Source: JBLIDK01 sp047632595
GTDB taxonomy: Bacteria; Bacteroidota; Bacteroidia; Sphingobacteriales; Sphingobacteriaceae
DNA: 64,000 bases
Direction: 5' to 3'
Assembly: GCA_047632595.1 (NCBI GenBank)
Contig: JBLIDK010000001.1
Coordinates: forward strand, 1-64,000
Below, in pieces: positions 44,965-53,649 of this stretch. The translations under genes and the position numbers were made by a program. The notes below the pieces were generated by a model that saw nothing but the letters and a program-made list of their open reading frames with translations, was not told where the DNA came from and did no database searches. Positions within the stretch are counted from its first letter, which is position 1; the number at the start of each line of letters is the position of its first letter.

Positions 44965-45978
44965 ATGAACGAGAAAGCCACTATTGGTATAAGCTGTGGA
45001 GATTTAAATGGGATTGGACTTGAAGTGTTTTTAAAGACTTTATCCGATATAACTATTTTAAATCAAGCTAATTACATACTATATTGTCCCACTAAATATG
45101 TTCAAAAAACAGCAAACTATTTAGGTCTTTCAATCCCTCAGTTAAATGAAATTCAGACTATTGATGAAGTAAGGCATGATACTATAAACTGCTTATATTC
45201 TGGCCCAAATGAAGGTGAAATCATTTTTGGAAATGAAGATTTAGCTTTAGCACAAGTTTCTATTTCTTCTTTAGAACAATGCACAAATGCTGCCATTGAA
45301 GGTGAAATTCACGCAATGGTTACGGCACCAATACATAAAAAAGTAATGAATGATGCCGGATTTAACTATGCTGGGCATACAGATTACTTTGAGGAGAAAT
45401 GCCAAAAAAAGCCTTTGATGATTTTAATGAATAAAGGGTTAAGAGTAGCTTTATTAACGGCCCATATACCTATAAGTAAGGTCGCCTCATCAATATCTGA
45501 ACTAGCTCTAATTGAAAAAATTAAAATTCTAAGTCGTTCAATGAATTTAGATTTTGGAATAAGCGAACCCAATATTGCTATATTAGGGTTAAACCCACAT
45601 GCAGGAGATGGAGGCATAATAGGAATGGAAGAAATTGAAATTATTATTCCTACAATGAAAAAATTAGTTTCAGAAGGTTACAATCTGAATGGGCCTTTTG
45701 CTGCAGATGGATTTTTTGGAAGTGGTGAATTTAAAAAGTATGATGGAATTTTGGCTATGTATCATGACCAGGGCTTAGCGCCATTTAAGGCATTAAGTTT
45801 TGGAATGGGTGTAAATTACAGTGCAGGACTAGATATAGTGCGCACTTCACCTGATCATGGAACGGGGTTTAATATTTCGGGAAAAAACATTGCAAGCGAA
45901 AAAAGTTTTAAAGAAGCAATACTGAGTGCTATTACCATTGTGAGAAACAGACATAATAGTAATGGCAATCAGAATTAA
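44965..45978 (+). CDS. pdxA: 4-hydroxythreonine-4-phosphate dehydrogenase PdxA
   Basis: 337 residues from ATG 44965 (MNEKATIGISCGDLNGIGLEV). PdxA oxidises 4-phosphohydroxy-L-threonine in pyridoxal phosphate synthesis. Metal-binding histidines and motifs are visible in FNYAGHTDYFEE, GLNPHAGDGGI and LAMYHDQGLAPFK. The frame extends upstream without ATG, but MNEKATIGIS is the natural start. It is divergent from ksgA and probably monocistronic; the next gene has its own promoter. Confidence 0.95.
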   Translation: MNEKATIGISCGDLNGIGLEVFLKTLSDITILNQANYILYCPTKYVQKTANYLGLSIPQLNEIQTIDEVRHDTINCLYSGPNEGEIIFGNEDLALAQVSISSLEQCTNAAIEGEIHAMVTAPIHKKVMNDAGFNYAGHTDYFEEKCQKKPLMILMNKGLRVALLTAHIPISKVASSISELALIEKIKILSRSMNLDFGISEPNIAILGLNPHAGDGGIIGMEEIEIIIPTMKKLVSEGYNLNGPFAADGFFGSGEFKKYDGILAMYHDQGLAPFKALSFGMGVNYSAGLDIVRTSPDHGTGFNISGKNIASEKSFKEAILSAITIVRNRHNSNGNQN

Positions 45979-46023
45979 ATAGAGAACAATCAGCAAATTA
46001 ATTGTAAAATATAAGCAAAGTAT

Positions 46024-46057
46024 TTTGGTGATTTAATTCTATTTATTAGTACCTTTG
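46024..46057 (+). promoter_or_regulatory. Promoter of the DUF177-rpmF-plsX-fabH operon
   Basis: TTTG (46024-46027), a 22-nt spacer, then TACCTTTG (46050-46057). Both boxes match the Bacteroidota consensus. The first gene starts 24 nt after the -7 box. Confidence 0.75.
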
Positions 46058-46081
46058 CAGGCTAATTGAAACAGAGTTCAG

Positions 46082-46591
46082 ATGAAAACCGATGTTTATG
46101 ATATCGCATATGAAGGATTAGTAGAAGGAGTAACTCTATTTCAATATGAAATAAATAGTTCTTTTTTTGATGATTTTGAAGATAGTTTAATTCGTGAAAG
46201 CGAGTTAAGTATTGAAATACAGCTTAATAAGCACAGCACTCATTTCGAAGTAACATTCAAAATTAAGGGCAGTGTAACTTTAGAATGTGATAAATGCATG
46301 AATGAAACCGTAAGGAACATTTATGCCACAAACGAGGTAATTGTAAAGGAAACAGACGGTGAAGAAGATGATACAGATGATATTATTTTCATTTCTCGTT
46401 CCCATTCAATATTTAACGTACGTCATTTGATTTACGAATTTTGCAATTTAAACCTTCCAATGGTAGTAGGCTGTGAAGAGCCTAAAAAAGCTACTTGTAA
46501 TATGGAAATGATTGAAAAAATTGAATTATTAAAGATAAAAGAGACTGAAGTAGACCCTAGATGGGATGCTTTAAAAAATTATAAAGATTAA
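46082..46591 (+). CDS. DUF177 (YceD) family protein
   Basis: 169 residues. The core around VTLECDKCMNETVRN (CxxC) and VGCEEPKKATC is typical of DUF177/YceD, which in nearly all bacteria sits just before rpmF; in plants and E. coli it has been linked to 23S rRNA processing. An acidic stretch GEEDDTDDI lies in the middle. It begins an operon with rpmF (11 nt gap). Confidence 0.92.
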   Translation: MKTDVYDIAYEGLVEGVTLFQYEINSSFFDDFEDSLIRESELSIEIQLNKHSTHFEVTFKIKGSVTLECDKCMNETVRNIYATNEVIVKETDGEEDDTDDIIFISRSHSIFNVRHLIYEFCNLNLPMVVGCEEPKKATCNMEMIEKIELLKIKETEVDPRWDALKNYKD

Positions 46592-46602
46592 ATAAACCGA
46601 TT

Positions 46603-46794
46603 ATGGCACATCCGAAGCGGAAAATATCGAAAACCAGAAGAGATAAGCGTAGAACTCATTATAAAGCTACGCCAGCTGCTGTAGCAAAATGTCCTACAAC
46701 TGGTGTAACTCATTTACCTCATAGAGCATATGTAGTAGATGGAAACACTTATTTAAATGGTAAGCTAATCATAGAACAGACAGAAGAGAACTAG
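46603..46794 (+). CDS. rpmF: 50S ribosomal protein L32
   Basis: 63 residues opening MAHPKRKISKTRRDKRRTHY, the L32 signature. Only one cysteine is present (VAKCPTTG), so this is the zinc-free form. It lies between DUF177 and plsX, the usual conserved order. Confidence 0.96.
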   Translation: MAHPKRKISKTRRDKRRTHYKATPAAVAKCPTTGVTHLPHRAYVVDGNTYLNGKLIIEQTEEN

Positions 46795-46810
46795 TTCTCC
46801 CCTATCTTTT

Positions 46811-47746
46811 ATGAATATCGCGATAGACATTATGGGTGGGGATTTTGCTCCACAATCTACACTTTCAGGCGCAATTGAGGCAAGAAAGGAACTTCCAAAA
46901 GAAGTTATTCTAACCTTAATTGGAGATGAAAAACAAATAAAACCTGCTTTAGAAGAAGCAGGAATGGCAGATAAATTCGGTATTATACATACTGATGAGG
47001 TAATAGGTATGGGCGAACACCCAACTAAGGCCTTAATGCAAAAACCTAAATCAAGTATTGGTATTGGTTTTCATTTGCTAACAACGGGGAAAGTAGATGC
47101 ATTTGCAAGTGCAGGAAATTCAGGTGCCATGTTTGTAGGTGCTGTTTATTCTGTAAAGCCTATTCCAGGAATTTCTAGACCACCAATTGCTACTTTAGTG
47201 CCAAAAGAATCTGGTGGATATGGATTAATGCTGGATGTTGGAGCAAACGCAGACTGCAAGCCAGAACTTCTACAAGAATTCGCCCTATTAGGGTCAGTTT
47301 ACGCGAAAGCAATCCTAGAAATAGAAAACCCAAAAGTAGGCCTCATGAACATTGGTGAAGAGGCAGAAAAAGGCAATCTCGCTTCTCAAACGGCTCATAA
47401 ATTACTTTCCCAGCAAGAAAAAATTAACTTCATTGGAAACATAGAAGGAAGAGACTTATTTAATGCTAAAGCCGATGTTATTGTAACAGACGGATTTACA
47501 GGAAATATCATATTAAAATCAGCCGAGTCGTTTTATTCCTATCTAAGAAAGTATAACTTCACAAATGATTTCTTTGATCGCTTCAACTATGAAAACTATG
47601 GTGGAAGTCCAATTTTAGGCGTAAATGCACCAGTTATTATTGGTCACGGCATCTCTAATTCGACCGCTATCAAAAACATGATTTTGCAAGCGTATCAAAT
47701 TAAATCAAGTAACTTAACGGAAAAAATCAAAAAGATTTTTAGTTAA
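46811..47746 (+). CDS. plsX: Phosphate acyltransferase PlsX
   Basis: 311 residues. PlsX makes acyl-phosphate from acyl-ACP for phospholipid synthesis. Motifs IAIDIMGGDFAPQSTLSGAI at the N-terminus, GNSGAMFVGA, and VTDGFTGNIILKSAE are characteristic. Sixteen nucleotides separate it from rpmF; fabH follows 64 nt on. Confidence 0.96.
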   Translation: MNIAIDIMGGDFAPQSTLSGAIEARKELPKEVILTLIGDEKQIKPALEEAGMADKFGIIHTDEVIGMGEHPTKALMQKPKSSIGIGFHLLTTGKVDAFASAGNSGAMFVGAVYSVKPIPGISRPPIATLVPKESGGYGLMLDVGANADCKPELLQEFALLGSVYAKAILEIENPKVGLMNIGEEAEKGNLASQTAHKLLSQQEKINFIGNIEGRDLFNAKADVIVTDGFTGNIILKSAESFYSYLRKYNFTNDFFDRFNYENYGGSPILGVNAPVIIGHGISNSTAIKNMILQAYQIKSSNLTEKIKKIFS

Positions 47747-47810
47747 TATTGAAATAATGCGTCGAAAATCGGCATGCTATTATTAACAAAAACTAAAGAA
47801 TAAAGCCAAA

Positions 47811-48806
47811 ATGAGCAAAATTCACGCGGCTATTACCGCTGTTGCGGGTTACGTTCCCGAATATAAACTAACTAACAAAGAGTTAGAAAAATTGGTTGAT
47901 ACTAACGACGAATGGATAACATCACGTACAGGTATTAAAGAACGTCGTATTTTGAAGGGTGAAGGCAAAGGCACCTCTCATATGGGAGCTGAAGCTGTAA
48001 AACTTCTTCTAAAAAAAGCCAATTTAGACCCAAAAGAAATTGAATTATTAATTTGCGCAACCGTTACTCCAGATATGCCATTCCCCGCAACTGCAAACTT
48101 AATAGCAGATCAAGTTGGTGCAACAAACTCATTTAGTTTTGATATAGGAGCCGCATGTAGTGGCTTTATTTACAGTTTAAATACCGCAGCTCGATTAATC
48201 GAATCAGGAGCTTATAAAAAAATTGTAGTTGTTGGTGGAGATAAAATGTCGTCAATAATTGACTATACAGATAGGGCAACTTGTATAATTTTTGGTGATG
48301 GTGCTGGTGCTGTGCTATTAGAGCCAGACATTACTGGCAATGGCGTTATTGATGCTATATGTAAATCAGATGGCTCGGGCCACGTTTACTTGCACCAAAA
48401 AGCTGGAGGGTCGAGAAAACCTGCCTCAGCAGAAACCGTTGCCGCAAAAGAACATTATGTTTATCAAGAAGGAAAAGCAGTATTTAAATTTGCTGTAAGA
48501 AATATGGCAGATTCAGCTTTCCAGATAATGGAGCGAAACCAATTAACTGCAGAAAATGTAGCTTGGTTAGTGCCACATCAGGCAAACAAAAGAATTATTG
48601 ATGCCACAGCAGAACGAATGGGAATAGGACCTGAAAAGGTAATGTTAAACATTCAGAAATATGGCAATACTACCAACGGAACTATTCCTTTATGCCTATG
48701 GGAATGGGAAAAGAAAATGAAAAAAGGAGACAATATTGTATTGGCTGCTTTTGGAGGTGGATTTACGTGGGGAAGTATTTATATAAAGTGGGCGTACGAT
48801 AGTTAG
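47811..48806 (+). CDS. fabH: 3-oxoacyl-ACP synthase III (KAS III)
   Basis: 331 residues. The catalytic cysteine C116 is in IGAACSGFIYSL; the histidine is in VPHQANKRI and asparagine in YGNTTNGT. It starts fatty-acid synthesis by condensing acetyl-CoA with malonyl-ACP. It sits between plsX and accB in a lipid operon. The N-terminus and the start MSKIHAAITA are normal. Confidence 0.96.
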   Translation: MSKIHAAITAVAGYVPEYKLTNKELEKLVDTNDEWITSRTGIKERRILKGEGKGTSHMGAEAVKLLLKKANLDPKEIELLICATVTPDMPFPATANLIADQVGATNSFSFDIGAACSGFIYSLNTAARLIESGAYKKIVVVGGDKMSSIIDYTDRATCIIFGDGAGAVLLEPDITGNGVIDAICKSDGSGHVYLHQKAGGSRKPASAETVAAKEHYVYQEGKAVFKFAVRNMADSAFQIMERNQLTAENVAWLVPHQANKRIIDATAERMGIGPEKVMLNIQKYGNTTNGTIPLCLWEWEKKMKKGDNIVLAAFGGGFTWGSIYIKWAYDS

Positions 48807-48825
48807 AGAAATTTAAAAAACCTTG

Positions 48826-48843
48826 TACCTTTGGCAAAAGGTA
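48826..48843 (+). promoter_or_regulatory. -7 box within a perfect hairpin upstream of accB
   Basis: TACCTTTG (48826-48833) is an exact -7 consensus. TACCTTT and AAAGGTA (48837-48843) form a 7-bp stem with a GGCA loop. It could be the accB promoter, a weak terminator after fabH, or both. No T-run follows, so a promoter seems likelier. Confidence 0.4.
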
Positions 48844-48866
48844 CATAAATCAATAATCGATAAAGC

Positions 48867-49361
48867 ATGTTAGACTTAAAGGAAATACAAGACCTAATAA
48901 AGTTTGTTTCAAAATCAGGAGTTGGCGAAGTAGCTCTAGAAAAGGACGATTTTAAGATTACTATCAAAGCAAAAAAAGAGAGAAAAGAAACAACTGAAAT
49001 GTTCTATCAATCTCCTCAAGCAATGCAATCTATGCCTGCAGGGCAAGTAGCTTCAACAGAAAGCGCTCCAGCAGCAGCTTCTGATACCGCTTCGGCAGCG
49101 CCAGTTGATGATGATAGTAAATACGTAGCTATTAAGTCGCCAATGATTGGAACTTTCTACAGATCTTCATCACCAGACAAAGACTCTTTCGTAAATGTAG
49201 GAGACACAATTAAACCAGGTGATGTAGTTTGTGTAATTGAAGCAATGAAATTATTTAACGAAATTGAAAGTGAAATTTCAGGGAAAGTGGTTAAAGTTAT
49301 CATTGATAACGCTTCTCCAGTAGAGTATGATCAAACATTAATTCTAGTTGATCCTTCTTAA
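48867..49361 (+). CDS. accB: Acetyl-CoA carboxylase biotin carboxyl carrier protein
   Basis: 164 residues. The biotin attachment motif EAMKLFNEIE has lysine K128. An N-terminal segment (1-50) is followed by an alanine/proline/serine-rich linker (about 50-80) and the biotinyl domain. It carries carboxybiotin from AccC to the carboxyltransferase. accC follows 32 nt downstream. Confidence 0.96.
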   Translation: MLDLKEIQDLIKFVSKSGVGEVALEKDDFKITIKAKKERKETTEMFYQSPQAMQSMPAGQVASTESAPAAASDTASAAPVDDDSKYVAIKSPMIGTFYRSSSPDKDSFVNVGDTIKPGDVVCVIEAMKLFNEIESEISGKVVKVIIDNASPVEYDQTLILVDPS

Positions 49362-49393
49362 TAATTTTATTTTCAGCTTAAACCCTTCTCAAA

Positions 49394-50743
49394 ATGGCCG
49401 AAGCCAAATTGTTCAATAAAATTCTTATCGCCAATAGAGGTGAAATTGCACTACGAATTATTCGTACATGTAAGGAAATGGGAATTAAAACTGTTGCAGT
49501 TTATTCTACAGCGGATAAAGACAGTTTACACGTAAGATTTGCTGATGAAGCTGTCTGCATTGGACCTCCTCCTTCTGCAGAATCTTATTTAAAAATCTCT
49601 AGTATAATTGCAGCTGCAGAAATCACTAATGCCGATGCAATACATCCTGGTTATGGGTTTTTAGCAGAAAATGCAAAGTTTTCGGCTATTTGTGCTGACA
49701 ACGGTATTAAGTTTATTGGAGCTTCTCCAGAAATGATTGAAGGCATGGGTGATAAAGCCAATGCCAAAGCCACTATGGACAAAGCAGGAGTACCTACTAT
49801 TCCTGGATCTAATGGCTTAATAAAAGATGTTGCTGACGGTAAGAAGGTTGCAGAGAAAATAGGATACCCAATCATGCTAAAAGCAACTGCTGGTGGTGGT
49901 GGTAAAGGAATGAGACTGGTTAAAAATGCAGAGGAATTCCAAGAACATTGGGATAGTGCAAGACAAGAGTCTAGTGCTGCATTTGGCAACGACGGTATTT
50001 ATTTAGAAAAGTTTATTGAAGACCCAAGACATATTGAAATTCAAATTATTGGAGATATGTATGGAAAAGCATGTCATTTATCAGAAAGAGACTGCTCAAT
50101 TCAACGTAGACATCAAAAGCTAGTTGAAGAAAGCCCTTCTCCATTTATGACTGATGAGCTTCGAACGCGTATGGGTAAAGCAGCTATTAAAGGTGCTAAA
50201 TCCGTTAAATACGAAGGAGTAGGAACAATAGAGTTTCTTGTTGACAAGCACCGTAATTTCTACTTTATGGAAATGAACACAAGAATTCAAGTTGAACATT
50301 GTGTTACTGAAGAAGTTATTAATTACGATTTAATTAAAGAACAAATTAAGGCAGCTGCTGGTATTCCAATCTCAGGGAAGTCATACACCCCCGATTTACA
50401 TGCTATTGAATGTAGAATTAACGCCGAAGATCCTGATAATGATTTTAGACCAGCCCCTGGTTTAATCACACATTTTCACTCACCAGGTGGACATGGAGTA
50501 AGAGTTGATACTCACGTTTACGCTGGATATACAATTCCACCTAATTACGATTCTATGATTGCTAAATTGATTTGTGTTGCACAAACCCGTGAGGAAGCTA
50601 TTAACACAATGAAAAGAGCATTAGAGGAGTTTGTAATTGAAGGTGTGAAAACTACAATTCCTTTCCATTTAAAACTTATGGATGACCCTAGCTTTAAAGC
50701 TGGTAATTTCACCACTAAGTTTATGGAAACATTTAAGATGTAG
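49394..50743 (+). CDS. accC: Acetyl-CoA carboxylase biotin carboxylase subunit
   Basis: 449 residues, the standard length. ATP-grasp motifs ATAGGGGKGMRLVK and MEMNTRIQVEHCVTEEV, plus the N-terminal KILIANRGEIALRIIRT, identify biotin carboxylase. It carboxylates biotin on AccB with ATP and bicarbonate. tatC begins 11 nt after its stop. Confidence 0.97.
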   Translation: MAEAKLFNKILIANRGEIALRIIRTCKEMGIKTVAVYSTADKDSLHVRFADEAVCIGPPPSAESYLKISSIIAAAEITNADAIHPGYGFLAENAKFSAICADNGIKFIGASPEMIEGMGDKANAKATMDKAGVPTIPGSNGLIKDVADGKKVAEKIGYPIMLKATAGGGGKGMRLVKNAEEFQEHWDSARQESSAAFGNDGIYLEKFIEDPRHIEIQIIGDMYGKACHLSERDCSIQRRHQKLVEESPSPFMTDELRTRMGKAAIKGAKSVKYEGVGTIEFLVDKHRNFYFMEMNTRIQVEHCVTEEVINYDLIKEQIKAAAGIPISGKSYTPDLHAIECRINAEDPDNDFRPAPGLITHFHSPGGHGVRVDTHVYAGYTIPPNYDSMIAKLICVAQTREEAINTMKRALEEFVIEGVKTTIPFHLKLMDDPSFKAGNFTTKFMETFKM

Positions 50744-50754
50744 GTTCAGCAACA

Positions 50755-51615
50755 ATGGCTGAAACAAAAGAAGTGTCTGGAAGAACAGACGGCAGTGCAG
50801 ATGTTGAAATGTCGTTTTTAGAGCACCTAGAAGCATTAAGATGGCATTTATTACGTTCAGTAATAGTATTATTAATTGCTACAGGCTTCGCTTTTTATTT
50901 CAAACACTTTATTTTTGATGTTGTTATTTTGGGGCCCAAAAACCCTAATTTCATCACCTATCAATTGCTTTGTAAGCTAGTTGCTCATTTTTCACTTCCA
51001 CAATCTATTTGTGTTCAGAAAATATCCTTTGAGTTATTGAACACTCAAATGGCTGGTCAGTTTACCAAACATTTTTTCATATCGTTTATGGCGGGGTTAA
51101 TAATTACCTTTCCTTACTTAGTTTGGGAAATATGGAGATTTCTAAAACCTGCACTTTACAATGTTGAAAAATCAACAACACGTGGAATTGTATTTACAGT
51201 AACTATTCTATTTTCAATCGGGCTGTCGTTTGGCTATTTTATCGTTTGTCCAATGTCAATCAATTTTTTAGCGAATTATACCTTAAGTGAACAAATACAG
51301 AACCAAATTGCCATAAGTTCTTATATATCAACCGTTGCAACTATCTCATTTGTTTCTGGACTTTTGTTCCAACTACCTTTAGTTATTTACATTTTAGCTC
51401 GCTTCGGAATTGTTACAGCTGCCTTGATGAAAAAGTTCAGAAGACATGCTATCTTAGTAATCTTAATAGCTGCTGCGATATTAACACCAACGCCAGATAT
51501 TGCTACTCAGCTATTAATTGGTTTCCCTTTATTTATTTTATACGAAATAAGTATATTTATTGCTGCCCGCGTGCAAAAGAAAAAACTTAAACGAGCAAAG
51601 AAACAAGCACAATGA
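50755..51615 (+). CDS. tatC: Sec-independent protein translocase TatC
   Basis: 286 residues with six transmembrane helices. The N-terminus EMSFLEHLEALRWHLLRSVI and the FPYLVWEIWRFLKPAL loop are conserved TatC features. It recognises twin-arginine signal peptides and forms the Tat channel with TatA. A lysine/arginine-rich tail ends the protein. It overlaps rpiB by 4 nt (ATGA). Confidence 0.95.
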   Translation: MAETKEVSGRTDGSADVEMSFLEHLEALRWHLLRSVIVLLIATGFAFYFKHFIFDVVILGPKNPNFITYQLLCKLVAHFSLPQSICVQKISFELLNTQMAGQFTKHFFISFMAGLIITFPYLVWEIWRFLKPALYNVEKSTTRGIVFTVTILFSIGLSFGYFIVCPMSINFLANYTLSEQIQNQIAISSYISTVATISFVSGLLFQLPLVIYILARFGIVTAALMKKFRRHAILVILIAAAILTPTPDIATQLLIGFPLFILYEISIFIAARVQKKKLKRAKKQAQ

Positions 51616-52040
51616 AAATAGCAATTGGTAGCGATCACGCTGGATTCTTATACAAACAAGAGTTGATAGACTTTTTAATTGAATTGAAACACGAGGTTAA
51701 GGATTACGGAACTCATTCCGATCAATCTGTTGACTACCCTGATTATGTTCACCCTTTATCTTTAGGAATTAAAAAGGAAGAACAAGAACTTGGTATACTT
51801 ATTTGTGGAAGTGCCAACGGTGTTGCTATGACTGCAAATAAGCATCAAGATATTCGAGCAGCAATTTGTTGGAACGAAGAAGTTGCCATATTAGCTCGTC
51901 AACATAACAACGCAAATATTGTATGCATTCCTGCTAGATTTATTTCAATGCCGGAAGCAAAAAAAGTAATAACTGCATTTATTAATTCAACTTTCGAAGG
52001 TGGAAGACATCAAACAAGAGTTCGAAAAATTAACTGTTAA
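51612..52040 (+). CDS. rpiB: Ribose-5-phosphate isomerase B
   Basis: 142 residues. IAIGSDHAGFLYKQEL and the ILICGSANGVAMTANKH loop (active-site cysteine) are typical of RpiB. It interconverts ribose 5-phosphate and ribulose 5-phosphate. Overlaps tatC by 4 nt and is one base before the peptidase gene. Confidence 0.95.
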   Translation: MKIAIGSDHAGFLYKQELIDFLIELKHEVKDYGTHSDQSVDYPDYVHPLSLGIKKEEQELGILICGSANGVAMTANKHQDIRAAICWNEEVAILARQHNNANIVCIPARFISMPEAKKVITAFINSTFEGGRHQTRVRKINC

Positions 52041-52041
52041 C

Positions 52042-53640
52042 ATGAAAAAAATCAATTTATTACTAGCCTTTATTTTAATTTCTTCGAGTGTCTTTGCTCA
52101 ATATGCAGATGCTCTAAAATATGGCAAGACTATAACTTCTAGCGACTTAAAAAAACACTTAACTATTTTAGCAAGTGATGAATATGAAGGGCGTGAAACT
52201 GGTAAAAAAGGTCAAAAAATGGCTGCAGAATACATTGCAAACCATTTCAAGAGCTTAGGCATAGCGCCCATAATTGACAAAGGATATTATCAGGAAGTTC
52301 CATTAATTTCTAATTCGTGGAAGAAAAAAGAGTTTTCAATAAATCAAAAGAAACAAGAGTTTGCAAAAGACTTTTATGCCTTTCCTGGTACTGAATTAGT
52401 TGAAACTACCAATGATATTGTATTTATTGGGTATGGAATTGAAAGTGAAAACTACAATGATTTAGCTGGGGTTGATATTAAAGGAAAAATAGTATTAATG
52501 TTTAATGGTGAGCCAGTTAATGAAAAGGGTAAGTATGCGGTAACAAACACCACTGAACCTTCAAAATTTGGTAAGTCTATTTATTCTAAACTTGATTCTA
52601 TAAAAGCAAAAGAACCAAAAGCTATTTTATTAATAGATGAAAAAATTGAAGAAAATACAAAAAAGTATAAGAATTACTTATACCATAGTAGTGTAAAACT
52701 AGATGATCCTAATGTGGTTAAAAATTTTCCTGTTTTATACATTTCTCCAAAGCTTGCTAACGAGTTTGTAAATCTTAATAAATCAGGTATTACGAAACTT
52801 CAGGAGTCATTAAAAGACGAACCTAATTCAGCCTTGTACATAATGGACTTGAAGGATAAAATTAATAAGAGAAATAAACCTAACTCATTTTATGTAAACA
52901 AGACTTTAAAAATAGGTCTTGAACAATTTAGAAATTCTGTTTCTTCAGAAAATGTATTAGGATATATAAAAGGATCTGATTTAAGTGATGAAGTAATTAT
53001 TATTACTGCACACTATGACCACATAGGTATTGAAGGTGATGTTGTTTTTAATGGCGCAGACGATGATGGTTCTGGTACTGTAGCCTTATTAGAAATTGCA
53101 GAAGCTTTTCAACAAGCAAAGAAAGCAGGAAAAGGTCCAAGAAGAAGCATTTTAATAATGGGCTTTACGGGTGAAGAGAAAGGACTATTAGGTTCAAAGC
53201 ACTACACTACTTATCCTGTGTTTCCATTATATAAAACTGTAGCAAATTTAAATATCGATATGATTGGAAGAGTTGATGAGGCTCATGAAAAAGATCGTGA
53301 ATTTGTTTATTTAATAGGCAGTGACAAGATAAGCACAGACTTGCATGAGATAAGTGAAAAAGCAAATAAGGACTATGTTAACATAAAACTTGATTATACT
53401 TTTAATGATGAGAACGATCCAAACAGGTTTTATTACCGATCAGATCATTATAATTTTGCAAAAAATAACGTTCCTGTAATATTTTATTTCAATGGCGTTC
53501 ATGCTGATTACCATAAAGAAACGGACACTGTGGATAAAATTCAATTCGATTTGATGGAAAAAAGATCTCAATTAGTGTTTTATACAGCATGGGAGTTGGC
53601 AAATCGAGATGAGCGAATAAAAGTTGATAAGGCCCCGTAA
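52042..53640 (+). CDS. Secreted M28-family zinc aminopeptidase
   Basis: 532 residues from ATG 52042. The signal peptide (about 1-19, MKKINLLLAFILISSSVFAQ) supports this start over the upstream TTG-like extension. The co-catalytic zinc site is visible: TAHYDHIG, GADDDGSG, TGEEKGLLGSKH, NIDMIGRV and a late SDHYNF. It also has a PA-like insert before the catalytic part. It likely trims amino acids from peptides in the periplasm. It is one base after rpiB. Confidence 0.92.
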   Translation: MKKINLLLAFILISSSVFAQYADALKYGKTITSSDLKKHLTILASDEYEGRETGKKGQKMAAEYIANHFKSLGIAPIIDKGYYQEVPLISNSWKKKEFSINQKKQEFAKDFYAFPGTELVETTNDIVFIGYGIESENYNDLAGVDIKGKIVLMFNGEPVNEKGKYAVTNTTEPSKFGKSIYSKLDSIKAKEPKAILLIDEKIEENTKKYKNYLYHSSVKLDDPNVVKNFPVLYISPKLANEFVNLNKSGITKLQESLKDEPNSALYIMDLKDKINKRNKPNSFYVNKTLKIGLEQFRNSVSSENVLGYIKGSDLSDEVIIITAHYDHIGIEGDVVFNGADDDGSGTVALLEIAEAFQQAKKAGKGPRRSILIMGFTGEEKGLLGSKHYTTYPVFPLYKTVANLNIDMIGRVDEAHEKDREFVYLIGSDKISTDLHEISEKANKDYVNIKLDYTFNDENDPNRFYYRSDHYNFAKNNVPVIFYFNGVHADYHKETDTVDKIQFDLMEKRSQLVFYTAWELANRDERIKVDKAP

Positions 53641-53649
53641 AAAACTATT

